NCBI GenBank assembly: GCA_963678705.1
Contig: OY783206.1
Span: 22,889,807 to 22,953,806, forward strand
Origin: Panorpa germanica
Taxonomy: Eukaryota > Arthropoda > Insecta > Mecoptera > Panorpidae
DNA: 64,000 nucleotides
Reading direction: 5' to 3'
This document shows positions 1 to 11,130 of the stretch, piece after piece; positions within the stretch are counted from its first letter, which is position 1; every line of letters begins with the position of its first letter. The notes beneath the pieces were generated by a model, which saw only the letters and a list, made by a program, of their open reading frames with translations, had not been told where the DNA came from and did not search any database. The position numbers and the translations under genes are program-made.

Positions 1-190
1 GTACGTCACATCCGATGATTTGTCATCATGTGTGTGTGTGATACGTCAATTACTACTAACAGCTTTATATTATGATTGTTGTAATCTAGATTACTTATTT
101 GTTCTGTGACGTCATACGCAGGGCCAAAACACGCGGCAAAACTGTAATTCAAATTTTAATTATATATATTTTCGTCAACTTTGGAATATT
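1..190 (+). repeat. Family 1C repeat fragment with a perfect CRE palindrome
   Basis: This stretch shares its middle (a TG-rich run, GATACGTCA..TTACTACTAACAG, then TTATTT..CTGTGACGTCAT) with 3140-3310 and 28020-28240. It carries TGACGTCA at 107-114. The left end is cut by the window edge. No coding potential is seen. Confidence 0.6.
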
Positions 191-520
191 TACATGAATA
201 GAATTGCCAGTATATATATATATATTTACCTGTATTTTAACCTGAAATTTAAAAAACCACTCCAATTGTGAAAAAAGAGTTTACAAGCCATTGTAAATAT
301 TTAGAGGTTAGGTTACAAAAATTGTAATTTTCTAAATAACCTCGATATAACAGATTTTGGATAAAACGATTACCCTATACCGTAGTTTAAGAATTGTATT
401 TTTTACTAACTAAACTTTTTACTAAGTAAACTTTTGTTAATAATCATTTCTTATAATCATCCTACCTACCAATTAGTCTGTTATATTGAATATCTACTAT
501 ATGTAATTTACATAGTGTGT
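191..520. other. No feature recognised
   Basis: AT-rich sequence with a short TA run near 211-224. Open frames here are short and of biased composition. Confidence 0.6.
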
Positions 521-718
521 AAAACAAATCTCTCAGTGACCTCTCTGAAGACTAACGTACTTAGTTTCTTCACGTCACTAACAAATTATAAACAACCACG
601 CTTAGAGTATATAAGCTACTTCTATTTCCAACCAAATTGAAATAACTTTATTTCAAATTCAATTAATAAATATTGTGTAATACTAATAATACTTACTTAA
701 CTAATAAAGTTATAGTTC
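521..718 (+). repeat. Family 8 dispersed repeat, copy 1
   Basis: The core TCTGAAGACTAACGTACTTA followed by GTTTCTTCACG recurs at 2855-2895 and 61565-61595. It is followed by AGAGTATATAAGCTA, a TATA-box-like string, and an AATAAA-containing tail. Strong conservation of the core against diverged flanks suggests a once-functional promoter or LTR piece, but no terminal structure proves this. Confidence 0.55.
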
Positions 719-1009
719 AAATTACGAGAGTTCGTAATACGATTCATACTTAAAACAAGTTGTGGGGTATAAACTGCCGATATAAGTAAAAAGCACTGAC
801 TTAATTATTTTTCTAAAATGTATATAGAAACGAATAAGTTAAAATTCATTATCGTATTATAGATTTATACTGCTCTTATAACCTCTCTTAAGTATAAGTC
901 GCCGCCGAACTATCGTGATTTGGATTATAGCTATATTTTATTACAAAGCGCGTAAAACTGATCCCGCGATAGACTTAAAAAATAGTTTGCAAATAATTTC
1001 ACTAACAAT

Positions 1010-1588
1010 GGGCTTGTGTCTTCATTTTTTAGTGATCGATTTTTCAATTGTTGATTGAAATTGATGTTAATAAATGTGTATTGGCGTGTACATTTTATTA
1101 AATATCTAAATGTTGACGGATATATAGCAATTAAAAATTTGAATTGTAGTTTTAGCGCTAGAGATGTCGGCCATATTTTTATGACATTAAATGCATTTTA
1201 ACGTCAGTCATTTGTTTAGTAGGTCTGTGCTGTGGTAATGTTCTGTAGCTGTTGGTAGTCAAATAATCAAGTCAAATCAAAGAATAATAAGTTTTTATTT
1301 TATTTGAACCTGTTCAGGCAGACATAATATTGGAATTTGAGTGTTCCTAGAAATAGCTGTAAATAATATTTGATATTTTGATTGTGATGCCACATACACT
1401 TGGAATGTGTACAACGTTGAATCCCTTTAATAATTAAAGAGAGAAAATGACTTTTTAAATTGTTAATATCTCTTAACATATGAGGAGTTATTAAAAAATA
1501 ATTAAACATTTGACGTTCTAGTAACCCACTTTATCAATATATAGTATATATAGTATTTTGTAAAAATTAAGACTAAGATAAGCCAAAG
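1010..1588 (+). mobile_element. Family 1L non-autonomous element, copy A (right end decayed)
   Basis: The left end GGGCTTGTGTC is preceded by AT, and the body matches the other long copies (6537, 10465, 20141, 49331, 50683). About 60 bp of the body is missing where other copies read ATATAAATACATATAGCAG. The right terminal repeat has decayed and is followed by a poly-A run. There is no coding capacity. Confidence 0.75.
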
Positions 1589-1591
1589 CTT

Positions 1592-1619
1592 AATAAATAA
1601 AAAAAAAAAAAAAAAAAAG
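1592..1619 (+). repeat. Poly-A run
   Basis: An almost pure A run after AATAAATAAA, just past the decayed end of family 1L copy A. It could be a retroposon tail, but no LINE or SINE body is recognised upstream, so simple expansion is equally likely. Confidence 0.7.
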
Positions 1620-2200
1620 ACTAAGATTCTGATAATTTTGGTTGAATAAATTATAAGTTTCACCTCGCCTGCCTTTCATAAACTTTTATATTCATAATAT
1701 AGGACCAGCAGTTTTAACCAAGTTTCACTAATACATCTACAGTCTGTTTTTTTCCATTGGGAGTGTACGCGGAAATGTAATCTGCATTAGCTTGGATTGC
1801 CATGGCCTTGGCGAGGTTTTTTGTGCGTTTAAATTCATAATATTTCTATAACCTAACTTTAAACTTATAAACTAGAGAAATAAAGTAGACTGACTGTACT
1901 TATACAAACACAAATAGATATATAAATAGTTTTATGCCTTTATTAACCTTATAACAGAATAATATTAGTGATTTCTTTGTTAGTTATGATTTAATCGTAC
2001 AGGTAAAATGCATATATCGTTTAACCATAGCTGCATATCGATTAAAATGCAACTATAAATTCGATTTTATGCAGGTTTCCAAGGTGAAGGTTCAAAGTTT
2101 TAAAAACGGTATACGGTAAAGAGTTAAGACCATAAATTTTAGGTTCCAGGAGTGGAGTGTCCTATTTATATTTCATTCAAAGCATCTTTAACATTTTCTT
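1620..2200. other. No feature recognised
   Basis: AT-rich, with no recognised repeat, RNA gene or coding exon. Confidence 0.55.
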
Positions 2201-2201
2201 A

Positions 2202-2262
2202 AATGGGCTTGTGAACCATGACTCAATTTTTATAAAACTGTGCTATATATAGTTAACGAATG
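2202..2262 (+). repeat. Family 1S terminal fragment
   Basis: AATGGGCTTGTG..CCATGACTCAATTTTTATAAAACTGTGCTATATA matches the left end of the short family 1 elements (compare 44150-44210). The rest of the element is absent. Confidence 0.6.
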
Positions 2263-2265
2263 CAC

Positions 2266-2648
2266 AGCCTGTGTACATTTATCTCAAGCCGGCTCCAAAC
2301 TATGCGATGAAAAGCAAAATATTAGAAGATTGATATGGCAAATTTCCTGCTACACGGTGGAACGAATGATTTATTTATTTTATTAATTTGTTGATATTAT
2401 TGACACTGACAATGTTTAACAAAAACTTTCAAGTAAATAAAGAAACTTTCAAGTATAAAACCTTCCTTTGTTGGACGATTCGTGCAGCACTGCATGACAT
2501 GTGGATCAAGTGTGTGGTAGGGGTAGAAAAATCCTTTCTAACGCGGGTCAAAAGAACGACAACAGCCTGAACTTCTTCCAACATGAACGTTGGACGTCCA
2601 ACCATCAAGCATCCAACGTTGGAAGGTGTTCGTAGCATAGTTTAGCGT
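2266..2648. other. Unassigned stretch with two perfect palindromes
   Basis: GTTGGACGTCCAAC (near 2588-2601) and CCAACGTTGG (near 2612-2621) are perfect palindromes 10-15 bp apart. Short open frames on both strands cover the same DNA and resemble nothing known. Confidence 0.4.
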
Positions 2649-2649
2649 T

Positions 2650-3030
2650 GGCTTCAGTACAACCCTGCTATTTTCAAACTAAGCATTATTATACCACCCC
2701 CACAACTGTGGCAATAATACCCAACTTACAATGTATGACCTGCATTAATTGCTCTTTTTACAAAAGATTTATATATATTTATTAAGTCTAACACTCAGTA
2801 AGTAAGGACTCTAAAATTATAATGACTATTTCTCTCTTTTCATCTCTTCATCGCTCTGAAGACTAACGTACTTAGTTTCTTCACGCTTAGAGTATATAAG
2901 CTAGTGGTTTATTTTCAAACAAATTAAAATAAGTTTAGATATAAGACATTAATTGTGTTTCCAGTGTTTTAAAGTCAACTAATAAATATTCTGAAATATT
3001 AATAACACCTACATTAATTAATAAAGTTAG
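2650..3030 (+). repeat. Family 8 dispersed repeat, copy 2 (uninterrupted)
   Basis: It matches 60945-61735 from ACAACCC.GC.ATTTTAAACTAAGCATTA through the GAAGACTAACGTACTTAG core to TAATTAATAAA. The other copy carries a 450-bp insertion at 61032-61481, which this one lacks. AGAGTATATAAGCTAG at about 2888-2903 is TATA-box-like. Confidence 0.6.
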
Positions 3031-3350
3031 CTGTCAGGACCTCAAATGTCCAATTATTTTTTAATAAGCCGCAATATTCTAGGAGATATTAACAATTAAA
3101 ATAATCATTCTCCCCATCTCTTTTATACAACAAAGACACATACCAGTGTGTGTGAAACGTCATTTACTACTAACAGTTTATTACTGACTCGTGCATCCCA
3201 TCAAGTTTTATATTATGATTGTTGTAGGCAAAGAAAAATTAACTCGATTATTTATTTTTTCTGTGACGTCATTCGCAGTCGCACTGCTAACATAGACTGC
3301 CAACGTCCTAGACATAATATTCATAATCCAAAAACAATACAAAGTAAATA
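3003..3350 (+). repeat. Family 1C repeat copy with a perfect CRE palindrome
   Basis: It contains the family 1 right-end block (CAGGACCTCAAATGTCCAATT, GGAGATATTAACAATTAAA) and the 1C middle with TGACGTCA at 3264-3271. It lacks recognisable GGGCTTGTGTCC ends and overlaps the tail of the family 8 repeat. Confidence 0.6.
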
Positions 3351-3360
3351 TAATTAAAAC

Positions 3361-3784
3361 CACAAGTTTATTTATATATTTTTGTGTGAGTATCCTTCCG
3401 CTTGTTATAATTCAACTGGTTCTATAACTTGTCCCAAACATAAATTTAAAAGTTCCTATTAACAAAAACGGTCCGCCATTCTTTTATAGATTTGACAGCT
3501 ATCTACACACCAAAATAGATCAAGTATTATGGAACCGAGGGGGCGGGGCTTGATTTGGGTTTATGACGTAATCAGAGATTATTATACAAGTTATTTTTTA
3601 AATGGAAAGGCCCAAGGTCATATAATTTAACCAATTCTAAAGCATAAATTAAATAACAGGTTCTTTTGGCACGCCTACTAGTTCCCTACTACTTTTTGTG
3701 GTGAAATAACACCATCATAGATTCCACATCTATTAGAACTAGGATTTAGCTGCCTTAGTTTAAATTATATAAAACAGTATTAGA
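3361..3784. other. No feature recognised
   Basis: One short G-rich patch (near 3537-3552) in otherwise AT-rich DNA; nothing else is supported. Confidence 0.5.
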
Positions 3785-3885
3785 TATTAATTAAATTAGC
3801 TATCAGACCTTCAAGTGTCCAATTATTTTCTAATAAAACGCTGTATTATAGGAGATATTAATATTTAAAACACTCATTTTTGTCT
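3785..3885 (+). repeat. Family 1 fragment
   Basis: TCAAGTGTCCAATTATTTTC and GGAGATATTAATATTTAAAA match the block found at 3040-3105, 27855-27920 and 26500-26545. It is only about 100 bp long and has no termini. Confidence 0.5.
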
Positions 3886-3906
3886 CAGGTAGATAACGTA
3901 ATACTT

Positions 3907-4236
3907 TAATTAGCTTGTAGGAAGCTAGCAAGTGTTAAACTTACACTGCAAGATAACTTTTATATGACAAATAGAAAATGATCCTTGGCAGCAAGCTAGC
4001 AAAAGGTTTAAACTGCACTGCAAGACATAGAAAGGAAAAATTAATCTGGAACTTAGCTTGTGGTAAGCTAACAAGAGTTAAACTACACAGCAAGACAATT
4101 TCTACATAAGAAATACAAAATGGACCGTGGAATTAGCTTGTGCGAATCTAGCAAGTGTATAACTTGCATTTCAGACAAGTACTATATGAGAATTAGTAAA
4201 TGAACCTTAAAATTAGCTTGTGTTAAGCTAGCTAAA
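3907..4236 (+). repeat. Tandem array, about 80-bp unit, four copies plus a partial
   Basis: Units begin TTAGCTTGTG..AAGCTAGCAAG and continue with GTTAAACTTACACTGCAAGACA, a TATATGA.AAATA.AAAATG segment and a CCTTGGAA end. Starts lie near 3912, 3990 (shortened), 4056, 4136 and 4215. Each unit opens with a small hairpin (AGCTTG..AAGCTAGC). Divergence between units indicates an old array. Confidence 0.75.
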
Positions 4237-5390
4237 ATAAAAAAACGCTAAAACACAAATACACAAATAAATAATCAAAAGATCCAATCATAACCAATTA
4301 GTAGTTCGCCCAGAGGCTCATTAATTTTAAAACTACATTTTAATGTAATACTTTATTCAATAAATTACTAAGAACATCGCAGCATCCATCTAAATTATTA
4401 AATTCCAGTTCAATGCTAAGAAAGAGCGAGACAGAAAATATTCACACACTCGGTGATACTCTTTTAACCACGCTTCTAAATTCCCAGCTATCTAAATCTC
4501 AAGTCTTAACAAGTTTTTTTGTAATTATTACGAATTAATTATAATTCGAATCTTTTAGAAAAGATTGCTTCCTCCAGAATTGTAGAAATACATGCACACA
4601 TACACATATTCTATGTTTAGAAGTTGGCAATACGTGTATGTGTGTTTGTTTGAATGTATTCGTGCATGCGTGTATTTGAACTCGTAACCTACATCCACGG
4701 TAGTGAGTACTATGTGTCGTAGAGCTTAGAAAATAATAGAAGAACTAAACTAGAAATATTTTTATTATTTTTTATATGGAAGAACAAATCAGTACCTAAC
4801 ACTAGTCAACATGATATTTGTGATACATTTATAGTAGAAATTCATAAATTACGTTACATAAATTTCATAATTTACTACGTCCTAGCCTTCCATTGTCACG
4901 TCTTGTCACTCTGTCTTCCGAAGACTATAAAGTCAATCATTCAAAAATAATTATTTGGTTCTGTTTTTTTTATGTTGAATTTTAGATTAAGATGTGACGT
5001 CACGAATATAGCTTACACAAACACCGTGATTTGGTTATTGAGGAGAGGGTAGGGTGGTTAGGTATTAAGTACGTTATTATTATTTATTTTAATGTTTTCG
5101 CCATTAAATAAAACATTCTTCCTCCTTAAATCATTAAATTAGATATCATTCTGCTTAAATTAATAATAGTCCTCAATATATAATAATAGAAGAACCTCAA
5201 TTAGAAAAAGATCTTTTGGGTGAATCTGATAAAGATATTTTCCAAATAATTAATAAATTGGAAGAGTGGCTAGTGTCACTATTCGAGTCAAAATTTTTAT
5301 AACTATAAAAAAAATATACAAAACAAATATAGGTCTTGTTTATTATTTTATAGCAAATAATTTTTAAATAGTTTTGTTAACAGAAAGCAC
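4237..5390. other. No gene recognised; isolated CRE palindrome
   Basis: AT-rich DNA with a CA/TG-rich patch (4590-4670) and TGACGTCA at 4995-5002. No coding exon or known repeat is recognised. Confidence 0.5.
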
Positions 5391-5393
5391 AAA

Positions 5394-5990
5394 ATGTTTT
5401 CTAAAGTTAATAGAAAAAACTACGTTCCATCCAAAAGGGGGGATATGGGGGTAGTGGTAAAAGTTGTGTTACGCTACAGGAAGAGAAAAATCTTCTCCCA
5501 ATACTTGTCACATTTTGTGGATAGAAATCAAAAGGGAAAGAATCTAATGCTTAGGACTTGTAGAAGGAAGAAAACTTTTGGATTAATGGCATGGAAGAGA
5601 AAATTAAGTCGAAGAAGACATAGTAAAACTCTGTATTGCAAATTGAAAAGTCTTGAAGAAGCCAAAATTCTGCAAATACTGTAGCGCCATGATGATGGGA
5701 CAACATTCATGGCAGAATTCAAATGAATGGGTCACAAAATGCCAACTATATCAATAACATACAATACAATCTTATAAAATTGAAACTACATTCAAAGGCG
5801 AATAATCTATCTAGCCTATATACTCTATGGCCACTTATAAACTATATGTTTATGTTCACGTTAATTTCTAGGCCAAAAGCCCGGTACAGAAGGACCAAAA
5901 AAAACATGAACAAACATGAAAAACAACATGCGTTCAAGTTGTCTTGAGTGCGGTAAATGTTGACGGATGGAAACGAGGAAAAAAGGCATA
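5394..5990 (+). pseudogene. Unrecognised, probably decayed coding remnant
   Basis: A 96-codon frame (ATG at 5394, stop at 5682) encodes a very basic peptide rich in Lys and Arg. Downstream, in shifted frames, a CLECGKC-like zinc-binding string is readable near 5940, broken by stops. AAAATAAAATAAAA follows near 6010. This looks like an old transposase or gene remnant with several frameshifts, but no family is recognised and chance composition is not excluded. Confidence 0.25.
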
Positions 5991-6209
5991 AAAGACACAT
6001 TTCCTGGAAAATAAAATAAAACTGTTTGCGTGGTTTAACGTGTGGTTTAATTTGATTATTTAAATAAGTTTTCCTAATACAAAAAATAAATACTTATGTT
6101 ACTTGAAGTAAATCATAAGTTGAGCCTAATTAGTGGACATCTGTAAATTCTATGCAACATAAAATCTGTTTTAAATAAATTGAAAGAAACTATTAATATA
6201 TAAATGTAA

Positions 6210-6476
6210 ACCAATATGGACTTATGGGGTACATCAGCTAATTCAAACATTCAGATCTTACAAAGATTCCAATCTAAGACATTACGCATGATTGTAGATG
6301 CACCGTGGTATATTACAAACAAAAGACTGCACCACGATCTTGCCATACCTACAGTGAGACAAGAAATTAAAACTCGAACGGTGAAATACAAAGACCGAGT
6401 TTTGAACCATCCAAATATACAAATAGAAGTGTCAAATAGAAGTCCGTTTCTTTTCAGATTCGCCTTTCAATCTTGA
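6210..6476 (+). pseudogene. Jockey-like LINE reverse-transcriptase C-terminal remnant
   Basis: An 86-codon frame reads MDLWGTSANSNIQILQRFQS and on to LRMIVDAPWYITNKRLHHDL, then IPTVRQEIKTRTVKYKDRVL. This is the region after the reverse-transcriptase domain of Jockey-clade non-LTR retrotransposons (the usual family form is LWGTASKSN..ILQRFQSK, then APWYV.N..LH.DL). The palm and endonuclease domains are absent upstream, and family 1L copy B follows within 65 bp. A second piece of the same subfamily lies at 22378-22445. It is a dead 5'-truncated fragment. Confidence 0.8.
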
Positions 6477-6536
6477 ACCTAACCTGTAGACTTTAAGATG
6501 CCTTAAACTGATTCTAAAGTGCTGTCGTCTTCTCTT

Positions 6537-7141
6537 CTCTTTTTTAGTGGTCGATTTTTCAATTGTTGATTGAAATTGATGTTAATAAATGTGTATTGGC
6601 GTGTCTATTTTATTAAATATCTAAATGTTGACGGAGATATAGCAATTAAAAGTTTGAATTGTAGTTTTAAAATGGTCGACCATATTTATATGACGTGAAA
6701 TGCATTTTAACGTCAGTTATTTGTTGAGTAGGTCAGTGCTGTGGTAATGTTTTGTAGCTGTTGGTAGTCAAATAATCAAGTCAAATCAAAGAATAATAAG
6801 TTTTTATTTTATTTAACCCTGTTAAGGCTGACATAATAATGAAATTATATTATTCCTTGAAATAGCTGTAAATAATATTTGATATTTTGATATATAAATA
6901 CATATAGCAGAGATTTATGAGCTGTAAGATTGGTAACTTTACACAAGGATTGTGATGTCACATGTACTTGGAATGTGTACAACGTTGAATCCCTTTAATA
7001 ATTAAAGAGACAAAATGACTTTTTTAATTGTTAATATCTCTTAAAATATAAGGAGTTATTAAAATATTCTAAGATTCTAGTAACCCACTTTATCAATATA
7101 TAGTACACTTTTATAGAAATTAAGACATAGGACACAAGCCC
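6537..7141 (+). mobile_element. Family 1L non-autonomous element, copy B (left terminus lost)
   Basis: The body starts at TTTTTTAGTGGTCG and runs to the right terminal repeat GACACAAGCCC, followed by AT. The first dozen bases of the left terminal repeat are missing. It shares the palindromic core TTTTCAATTGTTGATTGAAA with all long copies. Confidence 0.8.
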
Positions 7142-7164
7142 ATTATGCACGTTGAGTCAGTGAA

Positions 7165-7365
7165 ATTTCTGTCCATACTTGTTTTTAAATTCGTCTAAAC
7201 TTGTGACAAATTCGTTTAAATAAAATAAAAGTTAGGTTATAACAGTTACTTGTTTACTATAACAAAAATACTTAACAAAAATTGTTAATTATGGGTAATA
7301 AACGTTTTGATACGTTCACACTGAGCATTGTAGGTTATGTTTTAATGTCATAGTTGTCAACGCAT
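7165..7365 (+). repeat. Family 7 dispersed repeat, uninterrupted copy
   Basis: It matches 56090-56640 from TTCGTTTAAATAAA through GTTTACTATAAC, TAATAAACGTT.TGATACGTT and GGTTATGTTTTAATGTCATA. The second copy is split after that last string by 336 bp, so this copy serves as an empty site. Confidence 0.65.
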
Positions 7366-7850
7366 GTGTTAACGCTTCGTACGCTTTCGACGCTTTCATC
7401 TATTCTATTTACCGACACTAACCGAAAAGGATTACCGAATGAACACGAACTTTGTGTTCGTGAATACCACATTATATACTGTCAGCTGTACAAACAGCTT
7501 TGTAGATTTATGTGTTTTATTTTAAATTCAATTGAATTATGTTTATTAAACCTGCACCGCATTTAACCGTAATTATTTCACCTTGACATGACGATGGAAG
7601 ATAGATAGATTCCTATTTTACCGACATCGACATTTTGAACAAGTTTTTAAGTTGTTTACTACACATAAATGAACGACATTATATTCAAACTTGCAGTAGT
7701 AGTCGGCAACAAGCTGCAATTTGTAATTGCAGAGTTTAATTCACAATAAATACATGCCTGCTACCTATATCTATACATACCTTGGAATATAATATATACT
7801 AATACTTCATTCGATGTAAGACTGCTCTAATAGTCCAGCCAACTTGTGGA
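7366..7850. other. No feature recognised
   Basis: AT-rich; a 70-codon open frame starting in the family 7 repeat has no recognisable motif. Confidence 0.5.
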
Positions 7851-7852
7851 CG

Positions 7853-8815
7853 TACATACTGGTGCGACTTAAAAATTCGACATCCAGCATTTACATAATT
7901 TCTTTCATAAGTTGACAATATTTAGACATGAGTGTACTAAATGTGTTGTACTTTTAACGTACAGACTTAGGTCCTCCGCACATGAGGCGACTGGTTGCAA
8001 ACCTTAGCCCTGAATCTGCCCGAACCTAATGAGAATGTAACTGTATTGTTAATGAGAGAACGGACGTGTACACGAGTGAGAGAAAACACACGGCATGAAC
8101 GAAACTAAACTGGTAGTCGAGCCGTGTTTCATGACTCTATAGATTTTTTAACAATAGCATAACAGGGGATTCTATTGTGTCGTATGTACGTATTTAAATA
8201 ATTTTGAATAGTATTTGTGCACATCTGTGCTCATGATGTCAGCATAAAACCCATGCCCTGCGTCATACAAACACAGTCGCCCAAAACATACATAAAACCA
8301 GTTTGAAATCAGTTTCCTTTCATCGTGCCGTGCGTTTTATCTCACTCGTTTACACGTTCGTTGTCTCACTAACAACGCAGTTCCATTCTCATTCGGTTCG
8401 GGCAGATTCGTGGTTAAGGTTTGCAACTAGTCGCCTCATGTGCGGACGTCCTTAGCATACGAAACCCATTCTCTTTTTTTAAATTCTAGGTAGTATTTTT
8501 ATGAAACAAAAATGTTTCAATCCTACAGCGGTACTTCTAAAAGAATTGCGATTTTAAATGTGATCTCGAGCAAAAGGGTCGAAACTGTGTTGGACAAGGT
8601 TAAGCACAAGTAAGGAGAGACTTTGTTAAATAACTGAGTTTTATTATATTTTCTTTCTAAACATATTTTTTTGTAATGCAGGTTGAAGGAATTCATTCGA
8701 AATATGAAAGCTTCCGACGTATTAAGTTGCATGTCGCATTAGTGTGGACGTGTTGTACAATTTCTTACAACAAATGTTGAATGTCGCATGTTTAAGTCGC
8801 ACGTATGTGTACGAC
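7853..8815. mobile_element. Family 6 inverted-repeat element carrying a nested insertion
   Basis: Terminal inverted repeats are ACATACTGGTGCGACTTAAA (7853) and TTTAAGTCGCACGTATGT (ending 8813). The right part recurs at 62757-63246. Removing the nested element 7970-8451 and one TTA leaves about 480 bp, collinear with the second copy. There is no transposase frame. Confidence 0.65.
7970..8451. mobile_element. 482-bp inverted-repeat element, TTA target duplication (PIF/Harbinger-like)
   Basis: The left end GGTCCTCCGCACATGAGGCG and the complement of the right end GGACGTCCGCACATGAGGCG begin arms of about 145 bp that stay similar through CTGCCCGAACC and CACGAGTGAGA. TTA flanks both sides (7967-7969, 8452-8454). 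A 3-bp TTA duplication is known for PIF/Harbinger and ISL2EU elements; the superfamily assignment is inference. It sits inside a family 6 copy and carries no protein. Confidence 0.75.
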
Positions 8816-9437
8816 GCTTTATACTACAGTTGTACGCGCAACTTTCAGAAAAGTTCTGACCAATTGCACGTGCATTTTTGTACTATTATTTGAACCGGGT
8901 TTTTAAGAAGGGAATCACAAATATACATTCATGTATATTGCATATCCTATGTATATGCTGTTGTTATGTAAAACGTACAATGTATGTCATATGTATATTT
9001 ACTGTATTAAATTTATTCATTTCATGTATTTGCAATATACAGGATATTATTTTCACATTAAGGAGCATATAGTATAAGTATACGCAGAATATGTAATGTT
9101 GTGTGAGCTATTTCCGCTGGACTACAAGTCAACCCCCTCCATTACCTCAAGATTTCAAGCGCTGGATTCGTCCATTCAATTCCAATATATTTCAATTAGG
9201 TTTTAAATAAATCTGCAAAGTCATATAATTATTTTTATAATATTTAATTATTTATTTTGTATATTTTATCCGTAGCCCTTTGATGTTACGTTAGAGCTTT
9301 CGAACTCTAGCTACTTTGCCTTAACTTTTTATAAAAATAAACACATTAATATTAATTACATTTCTGTAATTAAACAATTATTTATACACAAAAAATTACA
9401 TGTAATAAATTTTATTTTAAAATTATGTAATAATATT
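8816..9437. other. No feature recognised
   Basis: AT-rich with scattered short open frames; nothing is supported. Confidence 0.5.
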
Positions 9438-9439
9438 AA

Positions 9440-9787
9440 CTGGGCCATTTGTTGGTTTCTTTTTGAAATCGATGTTAAAACTGTACCGTTGAATATTTTG
9501 AAATGATTGGTACATTATTTAAGAGAGTACACCGCACGATTATATATGGAAAATGATTTTAGTTAAATGACTGTCCCTAACCCATTTTCTCAGTGAAATT
9601 AAATCACTGCTGCGTGATATCCATTCAATGTCTCTAAAACGGTTCGTTACTGAACTTAATGAACTAAAAGATCTATTCCATGACGTCGGAGGTTTAGGAC
9701 TACAAATCTGTCAATATGTCAATCGCATCAAAGTTGCCAATGTTGAAATAACATTCACTACAAAAGAAACTAACAAATGGCCCACCC
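9440..9787. mobile_element. Family 11 inverted-repeat element, about 350 bp
   Basis: GGGCCATTTGTTGGTTTCTT at 9442 is the inverted counterpart of AAGAAACTAACAAATGGCCC (ending about 9783). A relative in opposite orientation ends with AAGAAACCAAGAATTGGCCC near 54290. A 66-codon open frame (9628-9825) lies inside and looks incidental. Confidence 0.6.
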
Positions 9788-10014
9788 ATGAGTATTTTGA
9801 ACAAATTTTAATTTTCTTTTCTTATTAGGTTATAAGCCAGCCTACCGTTAAGTTAGATACATATGACACACTTCTTATACCCACTATCAGGACTCCGTCA
9901 ACCTAACACGTTCTTGCAATGGCCTATATTTTCTAAAACAGGCATCTATCGCCCTCTTTAAGGTATGGGATCTATTTTGCTCTCTGACGTAGCCCAATTT
10001 AGATGGGCTTGTGT

Positions 10015-11130
10015 CCTATGTCTTAATTTCTATAAACTATACTATATATTGATAAAGTGGGTTACTAGAACCTCAAATGTTCAATTATTTTTTAATAACT
10101 CCTTATACGTTGGAGATATTAACAATTAAAAAGTATTTTTTCTCTTTAAATATTAAAATGATTCAACGTTATAGAACATTCCAAGACATGTGACATCACG
10201 TCCGCTAAGTCCTTTTTCCTATCGTCCTCCTATCTCCTTTATACGAAAGAGCGTAAAAGAGATAGGATGTTCAACACGGAACTCTTATCCATAGAAAAAA
10301 TAACTCACCTACCCTAAATAGTACAGACATGTTAAGTCATAAATATGGCCGACATCTGTAGCGCTAAAACTACAATTCAAACTTTTAATTGCTATATCTC
10401 CGTCAACATTTAGATATTTATTAAAATTAAAACACCAATATACATTTATTAACATCAATTTAATGGGCTTGTGTCCTCATTTTTTAGTGGTCGATTTTTC
10501 AATTGTTGATTGAAATTGATATTAATAAATGTGTATTGGCGTGTCTATTTTATTAAATATCTAAATGTTGACGGAGATATAGCAATTAAAAGTTTGAATT
10601 GTAGTTTTAGCGCTAGAAATGGTCGGCCATATTTGTATGACGTGAAATGCATTTTAACGTCAGTTATTTGTTGAGTAGGTGAGTGCTGTGGTAATGTTCT
10701 GTAGCTGTTGGTAGTCGAAATAATCAAGTCAAATCAAAGAATAATAAGTGTTCATTTTATTTAACCCTGCTAAAGCAGACATAATATTGGAATTTTATTG
10801 TTCCTTAAAATAGCTGTAAATAATATTTGATATTTTGATATATAAATACATATAGCAGAGATTTATGATCTGTAAGGTTGGTAACCTTACACAAGGATTG
10901 TGATGTCACATGCATTTGGAATGTGTACAACGTTGAATCCCTTTAATAATTAAAGAGACAAAATTACTTTTTTAATTGTTAATATCTCTTAACATATAAG
11001 GAGTTATTAAAAAATAATTGAATATTTGAGGTTCTAGTAACCCACTTTATCAATATATAGTACACTTTTATAGAAATTAAGACATAGGACACAAGCCCAT
11101 TGAAAAATCGACCCCTAAAAATCAAAGCCC
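10015..11130 (-). mobile_element. Family 1S element split by a nested family 1L element
   Basis: The left end GGGCTTGTGTCCTATG at 10015 and the right end TGAAAAATCGACCCCT..AAGCCC ending 11130 belong to one short-form element with AT on both outer sides. It is interrupted at its CAATTG by copy C (10465-11098). About 8 bp next to the left side of the insertion are missing compared with 44580-44610. Confidence 0.8.
10465..11098 (+). mobile_element. Family 1L non-autonomous element, copy C (complete, 634 bp)
   Basis: Both termini are intact: GGGCTTGTGTCCT and AGGACACAAGCCC. The flanks read AAT and ATTG, and the host site in related elements is CAATTG, which implies a 2-bp AT target duplication. 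There is no open frame of coding quality, so it must depend on a transposase from elsewhere. Confidence 0.88.

Noticed and set aside
3907..4236. CRISPR array
   Set aside because: Repeats are 80-bp, diverged tandem units without unique spacers in a eukaryotic context.
9628..9828. A 66-codon open frame
   Set aside because: It is internal to the family 11 inverted-repeat element and has no recognisable domain.
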